A stretch of 64,000 nucleotides of DNA from Bacteroidales bacterium (lineage in GTDB: Bacteria > Bacteroidota > Bacteroidia > Bacteroidales > VadinHA17). Made by a program: the position numbers and the translations under genes. The notes under the pieces are model-generated. The model made no database searches, was not told the DNA's origin, and saw nothing but the letters and a program-made list of their open reading frames with translations. The stretch spans positions 1 through 64,000 of the forward strand of contig JALONV010000011.1 of NCBI GenBank assembly GCA_025454755.1, written 5' to 3'. This document shows, piece by piece, positions 18,593-28,603 of this stretch (position 1 is the first letter of the stretch; each line of letters opens with the position of its first letter).

Positions 18593-20125
18593 TTAATGGC
18601 CTGAATCTGAAGCACTTATTATCTCCCGGACCATTTTTGTGACACTCCGGAAATCAATTTTCCCTGTGCTCATCATTGGCAGCTCCTTAATAACAATAAA
18701 TTCCCTCGGAAGAGCAATAATCGGCAATTCATTCAGCATCATCCTCAGGATATGTGTTTTGTTTACTTCACCCGAGACAGTTGCCACGATGTATGAGCCT
18801 CTCTTTTCATCCGGAACCTCAACAACACAACAGGAGACTCCCTCCGGAAGCAGTTTCTCGAGAATATTCTCTACCTTAACCAGTGAGACCATCTCTCCTC
18901 CTACTTTCGCAAATCTCTTAAAACGGCCTGCATGCCAGAGATAACCATCTTCATCCAAAAATCCCATGTCTCCCGTGTTGTACCAGCCGTCGACCAGAGC
19001 TTCAGCAGTAAGCTCCGGATCATCATAATATCCTTTCATTACCAGATCACCCTTTACAAATATCTTTCCCACCTCCCCGGTTTTGCAGATATCACCGGTT
19101 TCAAAATTTTCAAGCCTCACCTGGACATTTGGAAGAACCTTGCCGGTGCTGCCAGGCCTGTTAAACTCATGTGAGTTTACAGATATTACCGGTGATGTCT
19201 CAGTAGCTCCATAACCCTCCAGAAGAGTAACTCCATGCTTTTTCTTATAGCCTTCCCTGAGGGCATCAGGACATTTATCAGCACCGGCCACCATCAGTCT
19301 CAGAGTTTTATAATCGCCCGGCTCTGATTTCTGAAGGTAACCCCAGAAGAAACTGGGAGTACCGACCATAATGGTTGGCTTCTCATCACGTGCAATATTG
19401 CTGATGGTCTGAAAATCAAGTGGATTGGCATATGTCACCATAGTCATGCCATAATAAAATGAGACCCAAAGATTTACGGTAAGTCCGAAAACATGGAAGA
19501 ATACCAGGTTTGCCAGAAGTATATCTGACTCACTGATATTAATATAACCTCCGAAACTCTCAATATTTGAAGCAATATTGAGGTGTGTAAGCTGGACTGC
19601 CTTAGGGTCTTTTTCGCTTCCGCTGGTAAACAGGATCACAGCTGTATCATTTTCATTTCCTTTATGAATAGTGTTTAGGATCATATTGACGGGAAGCTTT
19701 GTTTTCAGCGCGGCTTTCAACTTATCGCCTGTTGTAACACCTGCCATTATATCCTCTATCAGAACCATTCCGTCAATCAAAGGACAGTTGATCTTTTCCA
19801 GTAATGCTTTCGAAGTAATTATCGTTTTGAATTTGCACTTTTTCTGCGCATACCTTGCATTTGCCTCAGCGCCCGTAGAATAGTTTATCATAACGGGTAT
19901 TCTTCCACTCATCAGCGCTCCGACTGTGGCCAGAGCGCAACCGGCAGAAGTTGGGATCATTATTCCGATGAAACCCTTGTCATACTGCTGAAATTTAGAG
20001 TTCAGGATCAGTGCTCCGATCAGAGCCCTGGAATAAGTAACATTCTTCCCGGTGGTCTTATCAATAATTGCTAATTTATTAGCATGTTTCTTTGCCATGC
20101 GGACGAATTGCTGATGGAGTAACAT
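18593..20125 (-). CDS. AMP-binding acyl-CoA/acyl-ACP synthetase
   Basis: 510 residues of the ANL superfamily. It has the P-loop-like LFTSGSEKDPKAV (about 170), the adenylate-binding GYGATETSP (about 310), the GWYNTGDMG motif (about 390) and a C-terminal lid with a catalytic Lys context MSTGKIDFR. The closest recalled architecture is the acyl-ACP synthetase half of Aas. It would activate a fatty or other carboxylic acid as acyl-AMP, then transfer it to CoA or ACP. It converges on the activase gene with a 57-base gap, so it could feed acyl donors to the same pathway or be unrelated. Cytoplasmic. Confidence 0.88.
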   Translation of the reverse strand: MLLHQQFVRMAKKHANKLAIIDKTTGKNVTYSRALIGALILNSKFQQYDKGFIGIMIPTSAGCALATVGALMSGRIPVMINYSTGAEANARYAQKKCKFKTIITSKALLEKINCPLIDGMVLIEDIMAGVTTGDKLKAALKTKLPVNMILNTIHKGNENDTAVILFTSGSEKDPKAVQLTHLNIASNIESFGGYINISESDILLANLVFFHVFGLTVNLWVSFYYGMTMVTYANPLDFQTISNIARDEKPTIMVGTPSFFWGYLQKSEPGDYKTLRLMVAGADKCPDALREGYKKKHGVTLLEGYGATETSPVISVNSHEFNRPGSTGKVLPNVQVRLENFETGDICKTGEVGKIFVKGDLVMKGYYDDPELTAEALVDGWYNTGDMGFLDEDGYLWHAGRFKRFAKVGGEMVSLVKVENILEKLLPEGVSCCVVEVPDEKRGSYIVATVSGEVNKTHILRMMLNELPIIALPREFIVIKELPMMSTGKIDFRSVTKMVREIISASDSGH

Positions 20126-20347
20126 AATAGTTAAGTGTTAATCGGTTTTGCTGAAATAATTCGCCGACCAAATTAATCAAATAAGTTATAAATCAAACAA
20201 TAATAAAAAATTTCATTCGAATTTTATTGGGCATACAAAACAAGCTTATAAACTTGATTATATGCCATATACAAGACATAAAAAGAATATTTTAGAAAAT
20301 GCGATGCGCTCCGGTCGAAAAATAGTCAACTGAAAACGAAAAGAAAT

Positions 20348-21031
20348 TTAATTCCCGAATCTGTAGCCAATACCTGATTCAGTTATCAAGAGCACAGGAT
20401 TCGAGGGATTATCTTCTATTTTCTTTCTTAACTGAGCTATAAAAACCCTCAGATATTGTGTTTGCTCCTGATAGCCAAAACCCCATATCTCCTTCAATAA
20501 GAATTGATGTGTAAGCACGCGTCCCTGGTTCCTGGCCAGGAGTGACAATAATGAGAACTCGGTAGCTGTAAGCTTGACTATCTCATCATTTTTCCTGGCT
20601 ACATGGTTAATCAAATCTATGCTGAGTGAGCCGAATTCCAATAATGGATTGTCATCCTTTTCATCGCTAATTCTTATTGCAGTGCGGATTCTTGCAAGTA
20701 ATTCTCCGCTTCTGAATGGTTTAGTTAAATAATCATTCGCCCCTTTATCAAGAGCAGAAATAATATCATCTTCAGCATTCCTGACAGTAAGAACGATAAT
20801 TGGCCTGGTGAACCATTCTCTGAGTTTTACCAGGAGGTCGAGCCCGTCAATATCAGGTAAGCCAAGATCTAAAATAATCACTGATGGATTATATGTAGCG
20901 GCTGCTGTGATGCCCTCTTTGCCGTTTGCTGCAAATAAGGTCTTATATCCATTGGAAGTCAGGGAAATCTCCAGAAGACGACGGATCTGAGCCTCATCAT
21001 CAATTATCAGTATGCTGTCAAATTCACTCAT
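20348..21031 (-). CDS. KdpE-like response regulator
   Basis: 227 residues of the OmpR/PhoB class. The receiver domain (1-120) has the acidic pair DDEAQ, the phospho-Asp in LDLGLPD and Lys in TKPF. The winged-helix DNA-binding domain (about 130-225) ends YRFGN. Its start overlaps the stop of the kinase gene (ATGA), so the two are translationally coupled. The neighbouring TrkH makes a potassium-responsive role likely. The 222-base gap upstream of the synthetase gene has nothing recognisable. Confidence 0.9.
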   Translation of the reverse strand: MSEFDSILIIDDEAQIRRLLEISLTSNGYKTLFAANGKEGITAAATYNPSVIILDLGLPDIDGLDLLVKLREWFTRPIIVLTVRNAEDDIISALDKGANDYLTKPFRSGELLARIRTAIRISDEKDDNPLLEFGSLSIDLINHVARKNDEIVKLTATEFSLLSLLARNQGRVLTHQFLLKEIWGFGYQEQTQYLRVFIAQLRKKIEDNPSNPVLLITESGIGYRFGN

Positions 21032-22536
21032 TGTTCTGATTTTATTTTTTTCATATCAGGTATTTCAGAAGGTATATAAATAGTAAATCTTGCACCACCT
21101 GATTGCAGGTTCTCAACTTTAACTGTTCCTTTATGTGCTTCAACCAGTCCTTTGACAATAGACAATCCCAAACCCAGACCGCCTGTCTTTGAATTATCAA
21201 CCCTGAAGAATTTATTGAACACATTGTCCAGCAATTCCGGAGGGAATCCCTTTCCATTGTCCTCAACTTTTATAATTAAATACCCTTCATTGTAATCAGT
21301 TTCAAATCTTATCGCAGATCCGGGAGGTGAGTGCTGGCAGGAGTTCAGGATCAGATTATAAATGACCTGTTCCATCAAACCAAAATCCAGTCTTACCAGA
21401 GGCATCTCGTCGGGTATTGAAACTAAGAGATGAAATTGTTCCAGTTCCTTTTTTAGAGTCTGTACAACCTTGTTTAAAAGATCATTTATTTCACACCAGT
21501 CAGGACGGACAGAAATCTTGCCACTCTCGAGGCGTGACATATTCAACAAATTCTCAATAAGATGATTTAATCTTGCAGAAGCCTTGAAGGTCTCATTTAT
21601 TAGTTCAGTCCTGTTAACATCCGTTGTCTGAGACGATAATAAAGTGTCAGAAGCCCCCATAATTGTGGCAATAGGAATCCGGAATTCATGGGAGATCAGT
21701 GTAAATAATGTCTTGTATAATTTATCCGATTCGTCAAGCAACCGCGCTTTCAGGGCGATTTCGTTCAAGAGCTCACGTTCAACAGCGATGGAAATCTGTG
21801 TAAGATATGCAGTCCAGAATATTTCTTTTTCCCCTGAAACCGGCTTTTCAAAACTAATGGCAATTACACCCGGACTTAATCTTTTCCCTTTTAATGGATA
21901 GTAAGAAAATGGGGTATCCCCTGCTTTTCTCGAACTTCGAAAGACAAGATCCACCATCTTAAGATCCACCTGCGACATATTTTCCACATTCCCTGAACCG
22001 GCTAAAATTTGTATTGAATCTTCTTTCCCTCTCATAAAACAAACAGAATCTGCCTTAAAGTTTTTCTTTATTTCACTTACTGCCACTTCCAGTACTTCCT
22101 TTACTCCGCTTGTTTTTGACAGGTCTCTGGTAAGCTCAAATATTGCGTTTGTCCGTTCTTCCCTCTCTCTTGCCAGCTTCTCCTGCCTGCGAACACGATT
22201 AGTCAATACCCCGTTAATCAGTGCAATAAAAAAGAAAGATCCAAACATTAGCTTGTCTTCAGTTCCTGAAATATGGAAAGTGAAGTGAGGCGGAATGAAG
22301 AAATAATTCCACACCAGTGCGCTTACTGATGAAGCAAGCAGAATCGGGCCTATCCCCAGAAAAGCTGCCATGACAGAGACCACAAAAAGCAGAACAAATG
22401 AAACTATGTGATAACCCTGCTGATTTGCAAGAGGCTTACATAACAAAACGGTTAAGGCAATAATCAGGAGAACAATAAAATACTGGCTGATTTTTGATTT
22501 AAAAATCCGGGATTGTATATTAATAAATTGTTTCAA
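21028..22536 (-). CDS. KdpD-like sensor histidine kinase (short form)
   Basis: 502 residues. Four N-terminal helices match the DUF4118 domain of KdpD (about 18-110), followed by a GAF-like region (about 130-260), HisKA with the phospho-His in ISHEFRIP, and an HATPase domain with NSCQHS, DNGKGF and GLGLGLS. It lacks the N-terminal KdpD/UspA cytoplasmic region of the E. coli protein (894 residues), so it would sense through the membrane or GAF part only. It sits between the response regulator (4-base overlap) and a small membrane protein. Confidence 0.9.
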   Translation of the reverse strand: MKQFINIQSRIFKSKISQYFIVLLIIALTVLLCKPLANQQGYHIVSFVLLFVVSVMAAFLGIGPILLASSVSALVWNYFFIPPHFTFHISGTEDKLMFGSFFFIALINGVLTNRVRRQEKLAREREERTNAIFELTRDLSKTSGVKEVLEVAVSEIKKNFKADSVCFMRGKEDSIQILAGSGNVENMSQVDLKMVDLVFRSSRKAGDTPFSYYPLKGKRLSPGVIAISFEKPVSGEKEIFWTAYLTQISIAVERELLNEIALKARLLDESDKLYKTLFTLISHEFRIPIATIMGASDTLLSSQTTDVNRTELINETFKASARLNHLIENLLNMSRLESGKISVRPDWCEINDLLNKVVQTLKKELEQFHLLVSIPDEMPLVRLDFGLMEQVIYNLILNSCQHSPPGSAIRFETDYNEGYLIIKVEDNGKGFPPELLDNVFNKFFRVDNSKTGGLGLGLSIVKGLVEAHKGTVKVENLQSGGARFTIYIPSEIPDMKKIKSEQ

Positions 22537-22600
22537 TTAATTCCTTTAATTTCAATTACATGCAAATTTAATTAATTAGTGTCCTGATTGTTCATCCTGA

Positions 22601-22714
22601 TTAATGAATATCGAAGATTTCATCCAGAAGTTTCAATAGCATTGACCCGGTATATAAGATCCCTGCTACTGATATAATAAAGAGTATAACTGCAATTATA
22701 ATTCTCCAGGTCAT
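22601..22714 (-). CDS. 37-residue single-helix membrane protein
   Basis: ATG (complement of 22712-22714) to TAA gives a 37-residue product. It starts MTWR, continues with about 20 hydrophobic residues (IIIAVILFIISVAGILY), then a short polar tail LLKLLDEIFDIH. This is one transmembrane helix with a positive N-terminus. It lies between trkH and the KdpD-like gene on the same strand, in a 300-base gap otherwise without genes. The layout resembles small transporter subunits such as KdpF, but no sequence relation can be claimed. Confidence 0.55.
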   Translation of the reverse strand: MTWRIIIAVILFIISVAGILYTGSMLLKLLDEIFDIH

Positions 22715-22837
22715 TTTTTGATTTTAATATGATGATAAAAGTAGACTGAAAGCTATTAAGACGTTATTAAGAATTAACGGACACGCATAAAGAAAAAATA
22801 AAATTTTCTGAACCAGGATCAGCATAACAGGAAAGGA

Positions 22838-24457
22838 TTAAATTATTTTTGGACGTGTTCCCCAAAAAATTGCCCTGACCAATGCAAAGACAGGAATAAT
22901 TTCAAGTCTGCCTGTCCACATTTGAAAGATGTAAACAGACTCCAGAACAGGAGACATTGAAGGATCAGTAATACCGGCAGATAAACCTACCGTACCCTGA
23001 GCTGATCCGGATTCAAACAGCGCAGCACTGAAGCTGAACTGATCATGAGTAAATAAAAATGTAATAAAAGATGAACCGATCAGCAGCAGGAAAAATATTA
23101 TCGCCATCGAAGCGGCTTTTGTGAATTCTTCATACATTTCCCCGGGAAGCAGGGTTTTTCCGTTAAACCTGACAACCTTGATTGTATTTTCCGATAAAAA
23201 AGCTTTATTAATCTGCCATCTTAATCCTTTCTTAATTAAAAGGAACCTGATCATCTTTATGCCACCTACAGTAGCTCCTGATGCCCCGCCGATAAACATT
23301 GCAGCAAATACTATGAATACTATGGAATACCAGTTCCAGTTATTTATATTGGAGGTCTGCCACCCGGTTGTTGACATTGCGCTGACAAACTGAAAAATTC
23401 CTTCCCGCACGGGATTGGGCAATAATTTATCATTAAAAAGAAGAAGCGCCTGAATTGCACTTCCGGCAATAAAGGCAATGATTAATGATCGTGTCTGAAT
23501 ATCTTTCCATATTTCGCTGAACTTTCTTTCAAAAATGATCTTATAAAAGAATGGAAGTGAAAATGAACCGAGGATCATAGGCAGCAGGTAAAGTATATCC
23601 ATCCTGGCTGACCTGTAGGTTGCAATACTGTCATCAAGAGTACTGAATCCTCCGGTTGACTGGCCGGCCATTGCATGATTAATCGAATCAAAGATATTTT
23701 CGCTGATTGGATAATCGGGTAAAATCAACTTTGTCCCTAGGACCAGATATATTGCTGAGAAGAGGGTAACAAGCAGGTATGCTTTCCAGATAGCTTTCGT
23801 TGTATTCTTTACCTGCGGCAATAATTTGATGCCGGTTGATTCTGAACCGTAAAGCAGTACAGCACCTCGTCCGGAGGTATTTTTAAAAATAGCCAGTGCC
23901 GTTATAACAAATCCAGCTCCTCCAACCCATTGTGCAAAGCAACGGTAAAACAGAAGACCTTTCCCGATTGATGGTTCATGAACAGCCATTGATAGTCCTG
24001 TTGTTGTATAAGCGCTCATGCTTTCAAAAAAACAATGCAAAGGATTCTTAAAATACAAAAGACTTGAAAAAGTATACCCTGCTCCCTGAGGAATGAATTT
24101 ATTCATAACATCAACCGGTGTTAAATAAGCGATAATGAAGAAGGGTAGACCGCCAAAAAGGGTTATCGCCAGCCATCCTGAGGCAACAATAACCAGGACA
24201 TCCTTATATTGCGGATCTTCTGCCTTCCGGAACCTGTCAAACAGTTCGGAACCTATAATGAAAATTATAAAACCTGATATAAGAAATCCGGCGAGGGAAT
24301 ACCATTCAGAATATATTGCCGCAACTACTGCAGGAAATGCAGCAACAATGCTTAAAACCATCAGAAGGCTGCCTGTTTGTTTTAAAGTGATTTTATATGT
24401 ATCTGACCTGAGCATCCTTAAGCTGTTTTTAAACTTGAAATGAAGATCTGGCTGCAT
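22838..24457 (-). CDS. trkH: TrkH/KtrB-type potassium uptake protein
   Basis: 539 residues with ten or more membrane helices. All four pore-loop filter sequences of the SKT superfamily are visible: TTGLS, STGGFS, STTGW and GTVGLS, each with its selectivity glycine. It imports K+ (with H+ or Na+ depending on the system). The gating subunit TrkA/KtrA is not in the window. It is upstream of the small membrane protein and the KdpD/E-like pair on the same strand, so the module probably combines K+ uptake with K+ or turgor sensing. Confidence 0.92.
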   Translation of the reverse strand: MQPDLHFKFKNSLRMLRSDTYKITLKQTGSLLMVLSIVAAFPAVVAAIYSEWYSLAGFLISGFIIFIIGSELFDRFRKAEDPQYKDVLVIVASGWLAITLFGGLPFFIIAYLTPVDVMNKFIPQGAGYTFSSLLYFKNPLHCFFESMSAYTTTGLSMAVHEPSIGKGLLFYRCFAQWVGGAGFVITALAIFKNTSGRGAVLLYGSESTGIKLLPQVKNTTKAIWKAYLLVTLFSAIYLVLGTKLILPDYPISENIFDSINHAMAGQSTGGFSTLDDSIATYRSARMDILYLLPMILGSFSLPFFYKIIFERKFSEIWKDIQTRSLIIAFIAGSAIQALLLFNDKLLPNPVREGIFQFVSAMSTTGWQTSNINNWNWYSIVFIVFAAMFIGGASGATVGGIKMIRFLLIKKGLRWQINKAFLSENTIKVVRFNGKTLLPGEMYEEFTKAASMAIIFFLLLIGSSFITFLFTHDQFSFSAALFESGSAQGTVGLSAGITDPSMSPVLESVYIFQMWTGRLEIIPVFALVRAIFWGTRPKII

Positions 24458-24902
24458 GAAATAAATTCATCATAGCCATCCGATCTAAACCACAAATAAG
24501 GTCCTTCAAACACCGGACAAAATTGTGGTTGATTTTATTAAGACTTCATAAAGACCTGACATGAATGCATAAAGAATTTATAAAGTCAGTTCCGGAAAGC
24601 TGCTGTCAGGATATATCAGATAGAAATTCAATTCGATTCTTTAGAAGTTATAAAGTGCTGAATATATGATCAATGGTAAATTTGTAACCCATTCCGCTAC
24701 CCTTCTCAAATACAAAATCCCGAAAGAGGTTTATATTGCGGATTGGCAGGAATATTTAAAAGTGTGAGTGTGAGAAAAAATAGTGAAACAAATTCTGAAT
24801 AACCTGTCTAAGTAAGATTTAGTTTAAATACTAATTGATTACAGTAATATGATTCGTACATTTATGTATGTTTTCGTAATATAATCACATCTGAGAGCTA
24901 TT
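24458..24902. other. Intergenic region with one doubtful 33-codon frame
   Basis: The 445 bases between divergent trkH and the receptor gene hold no clear gene. ATG 24666 to TGA 24765-24767 encodes 33 residues. Part of it (FVTHSATLLKY) is oddly like the minus-strand translation beside the terminators at 41320 and 49954, so it may be a decayed piece of the same element and not a gene. Promoters of both flanking genes must lie here, but no TTTG-N19-TAnnTTTG was found. Confidence 0.4.
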
Positions 24903-27900
24903 ATGAAACGCTTAATTGCTTTACTAATTCAGTTTTTAATTCTTACTGAAGCATCAGCTCAGGTAAACAAATTTGGAGTTTCCATTGTTAAAAATTATGA
25001 TACAGAGATAACTCAGAGTTCTGAACAAATCTGGTGCATAACAAAGGATAAGTTTGGGAATATCTTTTTCGGCAATCAGGAAGGAGGCGTAACCCGTTAC
25101 GATGGGACCAGATGGTTAAATATCCCGATCGGGAATAATCCAAGAATCTACTCATTGGCTTCCGATGACAGAGGTATTGTATATGTGGGAGCCGCTTATG
25201 AATTCGGATACATACAACCTGATCAGAAAGGTGTCTGCCAGTATGTTTCTCTGGCAAAAAGAATTGATTCAATTCCGAAAATACGAAATGTATTTAATAC
25301 TGTTATGTATAAGAAAAGGGTTTATTACCAAACACCCAGAAATATTTATATATATGATATCCCTAGTGATTCACTTTCTGAGATTGATCTGACTAAATTC
25401 AACATTTATAGTGCTTTACATCTTGTGAATATTAATAATCATCTGCTTTTTTCAGATTACCTTAAAGGAATGTTTGAATTACATGAAACTTCAGCTTATC
25501 CCTTGCCGGGCGGAGATTTCTTCAAAAGAAAACATTGTACAGTAATATTGCCTTATGATGATAGCCAAATAATAGTTGGAGACTGGGACAGCGGCTTGTT
25601 TCTATATAATTATATAACAGGTAAAGTAAATTCCAAATTTATAGATCCGGCAATAAATGAGAGACTTAAAAATGCAAAAATCTATTCCGGGACAAAACTT
25701 GAAAAAGACCTTTTTGCCATCGGAACAACAGATACGGAAGGCATTCTGATAATTGATAAAAAAGGTGAATTAATTGAGCAGATAAACAAAGATAATTCTG
25801 ACCTGCCAGATAATACAATATATTCTCTGTATTGCGATAATAATGATAATTCAGAATTATGGATTTCTACCCTGGGTGTTGTCAGTAAAGCCTATGGGTT
25901 TTTAAAAATGTTCTCAGCAAAACAAGGTTTAACATCAGCAGTAAATGCGATATGCAGGTTCCAGGGAAACTATTACCTGTCGACCGATGCCGGAATTTAT
26001 AAAAGCTATGTCAAAAATAACAATAACCTTATTTTTAAGGAGTTAGAAGGAATGGGGACACAGGTATTTCCTTTGAGATCGATTAAAACCGGGATCAATG
26101 AATTTCTTTTAGCCGGATCGATTGAAGGAATATTCCTGATAACTAAAGATGATGAAGTATCAAGACTTAATTTATTAAATTGCTACAACTTAGAAGACAC
26201 GGTTACTATTTTTCAGGATGTTAGGGAAATAGTCCAATCAACATTGGATCAGAACATTGTTTATTTCGGCCTGTTTCAGGGAGGTGTATATATTTTACGC
26301 TATGAAGGAAGGGGTTGGAAATACATTGACAGGATCAGACACATTTCCGGTTCGGTTATAGATATTATAGAAAAGGATAAAGGCGGCCTTTGGATCTTAT
26401 CCGATGATCCATCGGCAGTTTATAACCTGACATTCGGGGGAAATGATACCACCCTGTTAAAATTAGGCCCTGATGACGGGGTACCCGACATTCGTGTGAA
26501 TTCACTTTCTCTCATTAATAATGAAATTTATGCTTCCACAGAAACAGGAATCTTAAGGTATGATAAAACATCCGGGAAATTCACTCCAGATAACGCGCTT
26601 ACTGCCGGATATTCCGAGGGTAAATCTTCCCGGAACCTATACCAAGATGATGATGGGGATCTCTGGTACAGCGGATTTGACAAAAAACACGATGAGGTAT
26701 TTTTTAATATCGACGGGTATAACATACAAGAATATCATGGCATCCTTGATCTTTTACCGAATGCACCATTGCTTGATATAGAAAGTTTTGAAGAAAAGAT
26801 TTTTATCCTGAAATCCAAAATCACTTATGTGTTTGATAAATCAGACCTTATTCCTGACACAACAGAAGTAAATACATCATTCGTCAGGATCACTGTCGGA
26901 ACAGACTCAACTATAATGAATGGCTCATTTTACAGAAGCATTGATAAAACCAGAAGAATTCCGGCTATTACATCCAATAGTACCTCCATTCCGGAATTCC
27001 GATATGATATGAATGAGATATCGTTTGAATGGACAACACCATATTTCATAGAAGAACTATCAACTGAATATAGTTACAAGCTCGAAGGGATGGAAGAGAA
27101 CTGGTCAAAATGGGAAGGATCCTCTTATGGTAAGTATTTTAAAAAAGAATATAATAACCTTCCTGGCGGAAATTATACATTCAGAGTTAAAACACGAACC
27201 GTTACAGGTCTTTCAGCCAATGAACTGAAATTTGATTTTAATATTCTCAAACCCTGGTATGCGACCATTGCGGCAATATTATTTTATTGCATAGCTGTGA
27301 TCCTTTTGATATTTGCAATTGTTAAAGCTTATACACGCAGACTTAAGAATGAAAACATCAGACTGGAAAATATAGTTGCAAAACGAACCTCGGAAGTCAA
27401 TGCTCAAAAGAAAATGATCGAAGAAAAGAACAAGAAGATTACCGAAAGCATTCATTATTCCAAACATATCCAGGATTCAATTCTCATAAAACAAGATGAG
27501 ATAGACAGGATCATTCCTGGATCATTTGTATACCTGAGGCCAAGGGATATTGTAAGCGGGGACTTTTACTGGTTTTACAAACTTGGAGATTTTTCGATAA
27601 TAGCTGCTGTTGATTGCACCGGCCATGGCGTACCGGGTGCTTTTATGTGTATGATCAGTAATATGCTTTTAAACCTGATCGTTAAAGAGAAAAGGATATT
27701 TAAACCATCTGAAATACTGAATAATCTTAACGCCGAAGTAATAAAAGTTCTTCAACAGGAACGCAAGGATACACTGTCGCAGGATGGAATGGACATATCT
27801 GTCTGTACAATCGATGCCAAAAATGGACTGATGCAGTTTGCAGGCGCTAAAAATCCCCTGTTTATGGTTATTAATAATGATTTAACCATTATAGAAGCTG

Positions 27901-28202
27901 ATCCTTTCTCGATAGGGGGAATCCAGCTTTCAAGAAAAACGACTAGACTGGTTGAATTTAAAAATAACGATATCCGGTTAGTCAAGGGATCTTCCCTTTA
28001 CCTTTTTACGGATGGTTATATTGATCAGTTCGGGGGTACTGATAATAAAAGTTTTAATGTTACCCGTTTCGGCGAACTTGTGAAATCCATTTCAAAACTC
28101 AATCCTTCAGAACAGCACAGGATACTTGACAGCACGATTAATGAATGGATGAACTCAAACCGGCAAATCGACGATATGCTGGTAATAGGTATTAAATTAT
28201 AG
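24903..28202 (+). CDS. Beta-propeller/Y_Y_Y sensor with SpoIIE-type PP2C phosphatase (SiaA-like)
   Basis: 1099 residues. A signal peptide (1-19) is followed by a two-component-regulator-type beta-propeller (about 25-690), a Y_Y_Y domain (about 705-785), a transmembrane helix (about 785-808), a coiled coil (about 812-850) and a SpoIIE Ser/Thr phosphatase (about 865-1099) with GDFYW, VDCTGHGVPGAF and the final IDDMLVIGI. Most relatives carry a histidine kinase; here the output is phosphatase activity. Periplasmic ligand binding would be passed to the cytoplasm. It converges on a SiaC/SiaB pair, 13 bases apart, the natural substrates of a SiaA phosphatase. Confidence 0.9.
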   Translation: MKRLIALLIQFLILTEASAQVNKFGVSIVKNYDTEITQSSEQIWCITKDKFGNIFFGNQEGGVTRYDGTRWLNIPIGNNPRIYSLASDDRGIVYVGAAYEFGYIQPDQKGVCQYVSLAKRIDSIPKIRNVFNTVMYKKRVYYQTPRNIYIYDIPSDSLSEIDLTKFNIYSALHLVNINNHLLFSDYLKGMFELHETSAYPLPGGDFFKRKHCTVILPYDDSQIIVGDWDSGLFLYNYITGKVNSKFIDPAINERLKNAKIYSGTKLEKDLFAIGTTDTEGILIIDKKGELIEQINKDNSDLPDNTIYSLYCDNNDNSELWISTLGVVSKAYGFLKMFSAKQGLTSAVNAICRFQGNYYLSTDAGIYKSYVKNNNNLIFKELEGMGTQVFPLRSIKTGINEFLLAGSIEGIFLITKDDEVSRLNLLNCYNLEDTVTIFQDVREIVQSTLDQNIVYFGLFQGGVYILRYEGRGWKYIDRIRHISGSVIDIIEKDKGGLWILSDDPSAVYNLTFGGNDTTLLKLGPDDGVPDIRVNSLSLINNEIYASTETGILRYDKTSGKFTPDNALTAGYSEGKSSRNLYQDDDGDLWYSGFDKKHDEVFFNIDGYNIQEYHGILDLLPNAPLLDIESFEEKIFILKSKITYVFDKSDLIPDTTEVNTSFVRITVGTDSTIMNGSFYRSIDKTRRIPAITSNSTSIPEFRYDMNEISFEWTTPYFIEELSTEYSYKLEGMEENWSKWEGSSYGKYFKKEYNNLPGGNYTFRVKTRTVTGLSANELKFDFNILKPWYATIAAILFYCIAVILLIFAIVKAYTRRLKNENIRLENIVAKRTSEVNAQKKMIEEKNKKITESIHYSKHIQDSILIKQDEIDRIIPGSFVYLRPRDIVSGDFYWFYKLGDFSIIAAVDCTGHGVPGAFMCMISNMLLNLIVKEKRIFKPSEILNNLNAEVIKVLQQERKDTLSQDGMDISVCTIDAKNGLMQFAGAKNPLFMVINNDLTIIEADPFSIGGIQLSRKTTRLVEFKNNDIRLVKGSSLYLFTDGYIDQFGGTDNKSFNVTRFGELVKSISKLNPSEQHRILDSTINEWMNSNRQIDDMLVIGIKL

Positions 28203-28215
28203 CATCCGGGAATCC

Positions 28216-28593
28216 CTAATATTCAACAAATTCGAAAGGAATATCAACCACTGCACTAAATTCCCTGCCCCGCTCCTCCATCATCTTGTCATTCTTGAGA
28301 AAATGCCATTTTACCTTTACAGGGTTACCTTTGCTGGTCTGATCTTCGAGTATTATGAAGATCTCAACAAATTTTCTGGCTGTTGATGAGTTGAAGTATT
28401 CCATTTTGAAACTTATAATTGTCTCCCTGTTGGGATCATTGGAATACTCCCTGAACCAGTTCATTATACCTGAAAAGAATTCATTCGCATCCTCTGGAAG
28501 TGATTTACCCGAGAACTCAAAGATCCCCTCCGATTTATCAAGGATAATACCCGGGGTCTCTTCCGTCTCCTGAATTTCATATCGATCGATCAT
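28216..28593 (-). CDS. siaC: SiaC-family regulatory phosphoprotein (DUF1987)
   Basis: 125 residues, the family's normal length. The core FEFSGKSLPEDA and the segment EYFNSSTARKF match SiaC; Ser69, Ser70 and Thr71 lie where Pseudomonas SiaC is phosphorylated (Thr68). In Pseudomonas, unphosphorylated SiaC activates the diguanylate cyclase SiaD, SiaB phosphorylates SiaC and SiaA reverses this. It is 10 bases downstream of the SiaB-like gene, hence the same operon. No GGDEF gene exists in the window, so its target here is unknown. Confidence 0.88.
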   Translation of the reverse strand: MIDRYEIQETEETPGIILDKSEGIFEFSGKSLPEDANEFFSGIMNWFREYSNDPNRETIISFKMEYFNSSTARKFVEIFIILEDQTSKGNPVKVKWHFLKNDKMMEERGREFSAVVDIPFEFVEY

Positions 28594-28603
28594 TACTTTT
28601 TAT

